48,997 bases of DNA, from positions 1-48,997 of the forward strand of contig JAEUNO010000007.1 of NCBI GenBank assembly GCA_016791045.1, written 5' to 3'. Source of the stretch: Methyloversatilis sp. (GTDB lineage: Bacteria > Pseudomonadota > Gammaproteobacteria > Burkholderiales > Rhodocyclaceae). Below are positions 43,462-48,997 of the stretch, piece by piece; the first letter of the stretch is position 1; every line of letters begins with the position of its first letter. The notes below the pieces were generated by a model that saw only the letters and a program-made list of their open reading frames with translations, had not been told where the DNA came from and ran no database searches. Made by a program: the position numbers and the translations under genes.

Positions 43462-44649
43462 GTGTTCGACTCCATCTACACCGGCATGAGCGGCCTGATG
43501 AGCTATTCAAAGGGCTTGTCGAGCATTGGCAACAACGTCGCAAACCTCAACACGGCAGGGTTCAAGGGCAGCGATCTCGAGTTCCTCGACCTGTTCTATC
43601 GCCACCAGTACTCCGGTTCACCGGATCAACAGTCATCGCCCTACGCGCAGGGCTCCGGCGTCACGACCGGGGCGACCGTCACGCGGTTTTCCCAGGGGGA
43701 CTTCCGCCAGACCGGCAACCTGCTGGACGCAGCGATCGACGGCAATGGTTTCTTCGTATTGATGAAGGATGGCAAAACCATTTACAGCCGCTCGGGGCAG
43801 TTCGAGTTTGACGATCAGGGGGTGCTGGTCAGTCGCGAGGACGGCGCGCAGGTGGCGGGTCTGGAGGGCGGCGGACTGACGACGATCAGTCTTGCAGGCC
43901 GTCGCAGCGTGGCAGCGACGGCGACTACACAGGTGAGCTTCACGGATTCGCTGTCGGTGGGCTCGCCCAGTTTCGAGGTGACCAATATCAGCCTGTATGA
44001 CAGTCTGGGTGTGCAGCATGTGCTCACGCTGGCGCTGACCAACAACAATGCCGCCACGCCGGGAAGCTGGACCTACTCGCTCAACGAAGGGAGCCAGGTG
44101 CTCACGACCGGCGAGGTCCGTTACTCGGGCAGCGGCACGCCGGTCGCCGGATTCGAGCGCCGCGTCTTCACCTACTCGCCCGGCAATGGCGCTCGTGCCA
44201 CGGCGGTGACGCTTGATTTTTCGGCGTCCAATGCCTTTTCGAGTGCAACGTCAACACTCAAGGTCGGTTCGCAGAACGGCAAGGCGGCGGGTTTCCTGTC
44301 GTCGGCCGAACTCGATGCCCAGGGTGGCCTCGTGTTGTCATACTCCAACGGCGACAAGATCAACGGCCCCCGCCTCGCGCTGGCGAACTTCGTCAGCACG
44401 TCGGTGCTGCAACAGCAGGGCAGCAATCGCTTCGCGGTCTTCGGCGAAGCACGGCCACAGCTGGGTACCGCCGGGCAAGGGGTGTTCGGCAGCCTGCGTG
44501 CGGGCAGTGTCGAGCTGTCCAACGTTGATCTGGCGCGCGAGTTCAGCGAACTGATCGTCGTGCAGCGCGGCTACCAGGCCTCTTCGCAAGTCATCTCGGC
44601 TGCCAACGAAATGATCCAGCAGCTGGGCGAAATCCGGGGGCGTCGCTGA
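43462..44649 (+). CDS. flgE: Hook protein FlgE
   Basis: A 395-residue axial protein from a GTG with AGGAGAA at 43450-43456. N-terminal signature SIGNNVANLNTAGFKGSDLE; middle SQGDFRQTGNLLDAAIDGNG and FEVTNISLYDSLGVQHVLTL; C-terminal LSNVDLAREFSELIVVQRGY and QVISAANEMIQQLG. This is the complete FlgE layout, so a true hook should form. No hook-associated proteins (FlgK, FlgL) or flagellin are encoded nearby to continue it. It overlaps the next gene by one base. Confidence 0.96.
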   Translation: MFDSIYTGMSGLMSYSKGLSSIGNNVANLNTAGFKGSDLEFLDLFYRHQYSGSPDQQSSPYAQGSGVTTGATVTRFSQGDFRQTGNLLDAAIDGNGFFVLMKDGKTIYSRSGQFEFDDQGVLVSREDGAQVAGLEGGGLTTISLAGRRSVAATATTQVSFTDSLSVGSPSFEVTNISLYDSLGVQHVLTLALTNNNAATPGSWTYSLNEGSQVLTTGEVRYSGSGTPVAGFERRVFTYSPGNGARATAVTLDFSASNAFSSATSTLKVGSQNGKAAGFLSSAELDAQGGLVLSYSNGDKINGPRLALANFVSTSVLQQQGSNRFAVFGEARPQLGTAGQGVFGSLRAGSVELSNVDLAREFSELIVVQRGYQASSQVISAANEMIQQLGEIRGRR

Positions 44650-45443
44650 TGCAGGCCAGGCCTTTTCGCTTGTCGGGCGAGCGTGCGCATGCGGCGGTCA
44701 AAGCACTGCTGCGCATCGAGGCGACCGCCTGGGCGAAAGAGTGGTTCATTCAGCCGCAGGAACCCCAGGTCGAAGTCGACATCGGCGAATGCGCACTGCT
44801 GGACGGCGGCTGGCGTCACGCAGGAGCCGGTGACGAAAGCTGGGTGGCGTTGCGCTTGCGCGATGGTCTGTGGCGAGAGTTGGCCGCAGAGCTGTTCGGT
44901 TCAAGCGGTCTGGGCGGTGCGCAACCCAGTGTTCTGATGTCCGCAGTCATGGACGAATCGTTAGGCGATCTCCTGAACCGCCTGCTGGCTGCAGCCGGGG
45001 GGAGTGAAGCCGTGAGTCACCCCGCCGCGGGTTTGGCGAGTCTGCGTACCGGTTACGGCTCGGGCGCGCTCCTGGCGGCAGTGTCGCTGGGGGCCTTGCA
45101 TATCGATCTGGGCATTGGCGGCCATGTCGTCACCGCGCTTGCGGCCCGTGACACACCTCGCAGCCCTCGGGTGCAGCCCTTGAGCCCGCGCGAGGCATGT
45201 ATTGCAGGAGGGCGCATCGCGGTCGAGGTGAGGGTGGGGGAGGCAGAGCTCACGGTGGGTGAATTGTCGCAACTCATGATCGGTGACGTGATCCGGCTTG
45301 ACGCGCTTCACAGCAAACCGCTGAGCGTGCGCACGCGCAGCGGGCGTGTGGTGGGAGCCGCCTACCTCGGTCTCCGCGAAGACCACAAAGCCGTGCAGAT
45401 GGCAGTACAGATTTCAGACAGGAAAGAAGCGAAACATGCATGA
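44649..45443 (+). CDS. SctQ/FliM-position protein with one C-terminal SpoA domain
   Basis: A 264-residue protein. Residues about 190-253 form a SpoA (FliN/SctQ) domain: VEVRVGEAELTVGELSQLMI, GDVIRLDALHSKPLSVRTRS and GRVVGAAYLGL. The N-terminal part (to about 180) is not recognisable as the CheC-like middle domain of FliM. The FliM opening with the EIDALL-type CheY-binding motif is absent; the protein starts MQARPFRLSGERAHAAVKAL. The overall plan, an unknown N-domain plus one SpoA, matches injectisome SctQ better than FliM. It sits directly before fliN, with an 8-bp overlap, and should form the cytoplasmic sorting platform rather than a switchable rotor. Confidence 0.82.
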   Translation: MQARPFRLSGERAHAAVKALLRIEATAWAKEWFIQPQEPQVEVDIGECALLDGGWRHAGAGDESWVALRLRDGLWRELAAELFGSSGLGGAQPSVLMSAVMDESLGDLLNRLLAAAGGSEAVSHPAAGLASLRTGYGSGALLAAVSLGALHIDLGIGGHVVTALAARDTPRSPRVQPLSPREACIAGGRIAVEVRVGEAELTVGELSQLMIGDVIRLDALHSKPLSVRTRSGRVVGAAYLGLREDHKAVQMAVQISDRKEAKHA

Positions 45444-45780
45444 AGAATCAAAGCACATCGCACCGCCAGCCCAGATCGTGACGCTGCGCGAACTTCCGGC
45501 CGGGGCGACGAGCGGTCAGAAGCTGCTGAATGGCGGGTTGTCCATCGTATCCGGCGTGAAGGTGAAAGTGGATGTATGGGTGGGCGAGGCCGAAATGACC
45601 ATCCAGCAATTGTTCGATCTGAGGGCGGAATCGGTCGTGGTCCTGGACCAGTTGTACGACGCGCCGGTGTCGGTGCGCCTTGATGGGCAGACGATTGCCA
45701 CCGGAACCTTGGTGGTCGTGGGCGACCATTTTGGTGTCAAGGTGTCCGATATCCTGCCTGCGCCAGCTTTGGCGGAATGA
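45436..45780 (+). CDS. fliN: Cytoplasmic ring/platform protein FliN
   Basis: A 114-residue protein with one SpoA domain at about residues 40-105: VKVKVDVWVGEAEMTIQQLF, DLRAESVVVLDQLYDAPVSV, RLDGQTIATGTLVVVGDHFG and VKVSDIL. FliN (SctQ-C) docks FliH and substrate complexes at the base. Its length fits short FliN proteins. Start and stop overlap both neighbours (upstream by 8 bp, fliO by 4 bp). Confidence 0.94.
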   Translation: MHEESKHIAPPAQIVTLRELPAGATSGQKLLNGGLSIVSGVKVKVDVWVGEAEMTIQQLFDLRAESVVVLDQLYDAPVSVRLDGQTIATGTLVVVGDHFGVKVSDILPAPALAE

Positions 45781-46208
45781 GCGTTCGTATCGTGCTGCTT
45801 GCTGTCGTTATCGCATTCGGCGGCCTGCTCGACGGTCTGTCGCCACACTCAGCCCTGGCGGCCACCCCGCAGAGTGCCATTCCTTTCAAGAGCGAGCCAT
45901 CGCCGCTCGAAACGCATGGCGAACGCGTGCTCTATGCACTGGGCGGGTTGATCGTGCTCGCCCTCGGCGGCCTGTGGTTACAGCGCAAACTGCGCCCGGG
46001 AACGCCCTTGTTCCCGCCGTCTCAACGGCCGCTGCAGGTCATTGGCCGGACGCGTCTCACGGCGCGCAGCATGCTCGTCGTCGTGCGTTATCGCGACGAG
46101 GAAATGCTGCTTGCCGTCAGCGGTGACCGTGTCGTTCGTCTGGATACGGCAGCGTCCGTGGTGGTTCCGCCGTCGGGCGCCGCGCGTGAGGATGGCGACC
46201 ATGCATGA
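45777..46208 (+). CDS. fliO: Export gate assembly protein FliO
   Basis: A 143-residue protein with an N-terminal hydrophobic leader (RIVLLAVVIAFGGLLDGL), a second helix (VLYALGGLIVLALGGLWL) and the FliO-type cytoplasmic domain LQVIGRTRLTARSMLVVVRY then RDEEMLLAVSGDRVVRLDTA. FliO helps FliP form its hexamer. It is tied to fliN (ATGA) and to fliP (8-bp overlap). Family sequence is weakly conserved, but position and topology agree. Confidence 0.88.
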   Translation: MSVRIVLLAVVIAFGGLLDGLSPHSALAATPQSAIPFKSEPSPLETHGERVLYALGGLIVLALGGLWLQRKLRPGTPLFPPSQRPLQVIGRTRLTARSMLVVVRYRDEEMLLAVSGDRVVRLDTAASVVVPPSGAAREDGDHA

Positions 46209-46971
46209 AAGGCTGAAAAGGGGTTCGGTGGTTGCCGTGCTCGTTCTTGCTGGCGGTCTGCTACCGGCTTGCGTGCAGGCTGATGCGCCGGCTGCGACCG
46301 ACGCACTGGCATCGCTGGTGGCACCCGGCAAGGCAGACGCGGCCGAACTGTCCAACGCGCTGCGCATCCTCGTACTGCTCACGGTGTTGAGCCTGGTGCC
46401 GGCGCTGATGATCGCGACCACATCCTTCCTGCGCATCATCGTGGTGCTGTCCATGCTCAGACAGGCGCTTGGCATGCCGGACACACCGCCCAATGCGGCG
46501 CTGATCAGCATTGCGCTGTTCCTGACGCTGTTCACGATGTCGCCCGTCCTGCGCAATATCGACCAGCATGCCTGGCAGCCTTTCCAGGCCCGTCAGCTAT
46601 CTCTTGACCAGGCGCTTGTCGAAGGGCTGAAGCCGTTGCGCGACTTCATGGTGCGGCAGACGCGCGAGAACGATCTCGCGCTCATGGTCGAACTGGCCGG
46701 CACGGCACAGCCCGAGTCGGTGGACGATATCGGCATCACCCAACTCATTCCGGCTTTCATGCTCAGTGAACTGCGCTCGGCCTTCCAGATCGGTTTCATG
46801 ATCTTCCTGCCGTTCCTGATGATAGATATCGTCATCGCCAGCATCCTCACCTCGCTGGGCATGATGATGGTGCCGCCGATCACCATCGCGCTGCCGCTGA
46901 AGATACTGATGTTCATCCTGATCGACGGCTGGAATCTGGTCGTCCGTTCGCTGATGAGCAGCTTCCAGTAA
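46201..46971 (+). CDS. fliP: Export gate protein FliP
   Basis: A 256-residue protein with a cleavable-type leader (VVAVLVLAGGLLPACVQADA) and classic FliP blocks: LVPALMIATTSFLRIIVVLS, MLRQALGMPDTPPNAALISI, ALFLTLFTMSPVLRNI, LIPAFMLSELRSAFQIGFMI and LTSLGMMMVPPITIALPLKI. FliP is the main ring of the export gate together with FliQ and FliR, which are encoded at the far start of this operon. Normal length, intact. Confidence 0.97.
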   Translation: MHERLKRGSVVAVLVLAGGLLPACVQADAPAATDALASLVAPGKADAAELSNALRILVLLTVLSLVPALMIATTSFLRIIVVLSMLRQALGMPDTPPNAALISIALFLTLFTMSPVLRNIDQHAWQPFQARQLSLDQALVEGLKPLRDFMVRQTRENDLALMVELAGTAQPESVDDIGITQLIPAFMLSELRSAFQIGFMIFLPFLMIDIVIASILTSLGMMMVPPITIALPLKILMFILIDGWNLVVRSLMSSFQ

Positions 46972-46988
46972 GAGCGTGGGAGCCGGCT

Positions 46989-47705
46989 GTGGATGCGCGC
47001 GAGGAACAGGCAGTCTGGCAGCGCTTCATCGCCGAGGGCGATGCCATGGCGCGCGCGAATCTCATCGGCCACTACACCTCGCTGGCCAATCTGCACGCGG
47101 CGATGGCATTCCGGCGCCGGCAGCAGCGCGAAATGGACTTCGACGACTTCCGCCACTATGCGCTGGTCGGGTTGATCGAGGCGGTGGACCGCTATCGGCC
47201 GGAAGGTGGTGCGAGCTTCCGCACCTTTTCCAGCCAGCGCATACGCGGTGCCATCCTGAATGGCATCGAAAAGCACAGCGAAGCGCAGGAGCAGATGGCG
47301 ATGCGGCGACGCCTGCGTAAAGAGCGCGTCGGCGCGCTGCAGACCGGCGCCGCAGAGGCGGGCAGCGACCCTTTCACGCGCCTGGTCGACATCGCCATCG
47401 GTGCGGCGATCGGATTCATGCTTGAAGACTCGGGCCTGTTCAGGGGTGACGAGGCCTACGAGCACAACATCTATCGCAGCCGCGAGTTGCGCGATCTCGC
47501 GCGACTGCTCGAAGGCATTGTCGATACCCTGCCGGATCAGGAAGGCCGGATGATCCGCTACCATTATTTCCAGCAGATGCGGATCGACGACATCGCGCAG
47601 CAACTGGGTATATCCAGAGGCCGCGTATCGCAGATCCACCATCGCGCACTGCGACGCATGCGCGAGCATTACGACCGGCTCAAGGTGCATCGCACCGACT
47701 ATTGA
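46989..47705 (+). CDS. FliA-type (sigma-28-like) RNA polymerase sigma factor
   Basis: A 238-residue protein from a GTG with GGGAG at 46978-46982. Region 2: FDDFRHYALVGLIEAVDRYR and GASFRTFSSQRIRGAILNGI. Region 4: LEGIVDTLPDQEGRMIRYHY, then the helix-turn-helix RIDDIAQQLGISRGRVSQIH followed by HRALRRMR. These are FliA-group features. In motility systems FliA drives late genes (flagellin, motors) and is held by FlgM; neither the late genes nor flgM are present. It may control this operon, effectors elsewhere, or the two genes that follow. Confidence 0.92.
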   Translation: MDAREEQAVWQRFIAEGDAMARANLIGHYTSLANLHAAMAFRRRQQREMDFDDFRHYALVGLIEAVDRYRPEGGASFRTFSSQRIRGAILNGIEKHSEAQEQMAMRRRLRKERVGALQTGAAEAGSDPFTRLVDIAIGAAIGFMLEDSGLFRGDEAYEHNIYRSRELRDLARLLEGIVDTLPDQEGRMIRYHYFQQMRIDDIAQQLGISRGRVSQIHHRALRRMREHYDRLKVHRTDY

Positions 47706-47737
47706 GCGATCCGCAACCCACAGACGAAAGGCGCACC

Positions 47738-48301
47738 ATGACCTCCTCCTCAGCGGTATTCGACCAGGACGAACTGCTGCATCTGGCCATCGACGCCACC
47801 CGCCGCGGCGACCACGGCGCAGCACTCGCTTTCCTGAAGGAGGGCGCACAGCGCTTTCCGGACGATGCCAGGCTCGCCTACATGCTCGGCGCCGAGCATG
47901 CGCAGATCGGCCTGTACGACCGCGCCGAACAGGAATTCGAACGCGCGCTCGACCTCGCGCCCGAACTGCATACCGCGCGCTTCCAGCTCGGCCTGTTGCG
48001 CATGACCAACGGCAACGTCGAGGGCGCACGTACGGGCTGGCGGCCGCTGGAAGACATGCTGCCCGCCGGCCATGCGCTGGTGCTGTTCAAACAGGGGCTT
48101 GAAGCACTGTCGGAAGAACGCATCGACGCTGCGCGCGGCCTGATCGAAAGCGGGCTGGCCGCCAATGATTTCAGCGCCGAACTGAATACCGACATGGAGA
48201 ACCTGCTGGCGCGCATCAACGCCTCGCCGGTCGAAGAAGCGCAGGATTCCGACAGTAGTCACGTGTGGCTGTCCGCCTACCGGAATGACGGCAGTCATTG
48301 A
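47738..48301 (+). CDS. Small TPR-repeat protein at the end of the flagellar-type cluster
   Basis: A 187-residue soluble protein. The ATG at 47738, 6 bp after GAAAGG, is preferred to the in-frame TTG at 47702. TPR units: DELLHLAIDATRRGDHGAAL, YMLGAEHAQIGLYDRAEQEF, ERALDLAPELHTARFQLGLL and EERIDAARGLIESGLAANDF. Small TPR proteins serve as class II chaperones in injectisomes, so a secretion chaperone is one option, but the repeats alone do not show it. It follows the sigma factor and is probably in the same transcript. Confidence 0.75.
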   Translation: MTSSSAVFDQDELLHLAIDATRRGDHGAALAFLKEGAQRFPDDARLAYMLGAEHAQIGLYDRAEQEFERALDLAPELHTARFQLGLLRMTNGNVEGARTGWRPLEDMLPAGHALVLFKQGLEALSEERIDAARGLIESGLAANDFSAELNTDMENLLARINASPVEEAQDSDSSHVWLSAYRNDGSH

Positions 48302-48346
48302 GCAGATTCGCCGCAATCCCCCTGACCCTGACGCGGAAACCACATC

Positions 48347-48727
48347 ATGGACCCGATCAAACCGCTTTCCGCGCTGAACGCACTGCTCGGCCAGCGCCTC
48401 GCCAGCCGCCGCAGCGAGCAGGGTACGGCGACGGGAAAGGCAGCCCATCCTGCGCCGGGCTCGACGGTGGCGATGGCCGGGGGCGGAGCGGTAACGCTTG
48501 AAGAACTGCGACGCGGCATCAGCGAAGCCGTGCAGTCGATCGAACCGACCGACCCCGACCGCCGCCGCAAGACCGCCCGCGTGTTCGCCGAGCACGTACT
48601 ACGCTGGCAGTTCGGCGACGACATCCTCAACGACCCGCGCTTCGCAGAGCTGCTGGACGAAGTAGGCGCGGTGCTGGAGCTGGAAGGCGACGGACTGATT
48701 GCCGCACTGCAGGACGGTGGCCTGTGA
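48347..48727 (+). CDS. Conserved-looking protein of unknown function, last gene of the cluster
   Basis: A 126-residue soluble protein. The N-terminal 45 residues are Ala/Gly/Ser-rich and probably flexible (ALNALLGQRLASRRSEQGTA). The rest is helical: TLEELRRGISEAVQSIEPTD, PDRRRKTARVFAEHVLRWQF and GDDILNDPRFAELLDEVGAV. A flexible start before a helical body is compatible with a secreted or chaperone-bound protein, but this is speculation. Its stop overlaps a GTG that reads in frame into an fhs 3' fragment, so the cluster ends at a rearrangement point. Confidence 0.65.
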   Translation: MDPIKPLSALNALLGQRLASRRSEQGTATGKAAHPAPGSTVAMAGGGAVTLEELRRGISEAVQSIEPTDPDRRRKTARVFAEHVLRWQFGDDILNDPRFAELLDEVGAVLELEGDGLIAALQDGGL

Positions 48728-48997
48728 CGCTGCAAGCGTGGCGGCAGTGGAGTTGCGCTCCACACCACGTCATCGCCCGCCACTGGGCGGGCGATGGTGC
48801 CGGCGCCGAAGAGCTGGCCCGCATGGTCGCCGACATCTGCGACAACGCGCCCGGCCAGCACACCTTCGTGTACGACGCCAACGCCACGCTGCAGGACAAG
48901 ATCACCACCATCGCCACCAAGATCTACGGCGCTGGCCAGGTGACCTTCGCCGACGCCGCGCGCAAGCAGCTCGAAAGCTGGAACGCCGACTACGGCC
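48724..48997 (+). pseudogene. 3' fragment of fhs fused behind the flagellar-type cluster (continues past the window end)
   Basis: From the GTG at 48724 (overlapping the previous stop as GTGA) an open frame runs to the window end. Within about 16 codons it becomes recognisable formate-tetrahydrofolate ligase: VIARHWAGDGAGAEELARMV, FVYDANATLQDKITTIATKI and [20 protein letters not shown]. About the first 390 residues of the enzyme are absent. The last 74 bases equal bases 1-74 in the same frame; joining the ends gives a 167-codon fragment ending at 304. Start and expression are uncertain. It is best read as a recombination scar. Confidence 0.82.
48924..48997. repeat. 74-bp exact direct repeat of the window's first 74 bases
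   Basis: Bases 48924-48997 and 1-74 are identical and lie in the same reading frame of fhs. Identical ends are what a circular sequence with a short overlap would give, or a contig closed through a repeated segment. The unique length would be 48,923 bp. Confidence 0.95.

Noticed and set aside
1-48997. Ordinary plasmid
   Set aside because: The matching ends suggest a circle, but I see no replication initiator, partition or mobilisation gene. The gene content is chromosomal, so a plasmid call is not supported.

Overview
The window is GC-rich DNA that reads as a proteobacterial, probably betaproteobacterial, chromosome segment. Codon use, the formate-tetrahydrofolate ligase (fhs) sequence and the flagellar proteins fit a Rhodocyclales-like organism, but this is a judgement from sequence flavour and not a search result. 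Three blocks can be told apart.

Block 1 (1-6263) is an accessory insertion zone bracketed by two copies of the 3' end of fhs, each followed by its own Rho-independent terminator. Between them, all on the minus strand, lie an OLD-like ATPase/TOPRIM gene, a much more AT-rich ATPase gene, and a TOPRIM-like partner that is cleanly split by an IS5-family insertion sequence. Removing the IS and one copy of its 4-bp target duplication restores a 230-codon gene exactly. This looks like a small antiphage-type defence island with one broken system.

Block 2 (6264-25414) is dominated by one 16-kb gene for a 5,357-residue RHS/YD-repeat protein. It carries inserted beta-rich modules, a LysM domain and a C-terminal alpha/beta-hydrolase (lipase-like) region with a GHSLGG motif. 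An ankyrin-repeat lipoprotein gene follows 12 bp later and is the natural immunity candidate. Then come two small unknown genes and a gene-poor stretch with a remnant of a REP-associated (Y1) transposase.

Block 3 (25415-48727) is a TPR gene followed by an almost gapless 29-gene run, all on the plus strand: fliQ, fliR, flhB, flhA, a fliK-like gene, an flhB C-terminal paralogue, flgF, flgG, flgA, flgH, flgI, flgB, flgC, fliE, fliF, an unknown gene in the fliG position, fliH, fliI, fliJ, a second fliK-like gene, flgD, flgE, a SctQ-like gene in the fliM position, fliN, fliO, fliP, a FliA-type sigma factor, a TPR gene and an unknown gene. It encodes an export gate, ATPase complex, MS ring, rod, P and L rings, hook and hook cap. 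The block has no recognisable FliG, no canonical FliM, no stator (MotA/B), no flagellin, no filament cap, no hook-filament junction proteins, no FlgM and no chemotaxis genes. As encoded, it resembles a hook-basal-body secretion machine rather than a motility flagellum, and it is the most interesting system here.

The last 274 bases are again an fhs 3' fragment, and the last 74 bases are identical to the first 74. The sequence may therefore be a closed circle of 48,923 bp, an excised form, or an assembly loop through a repeat.
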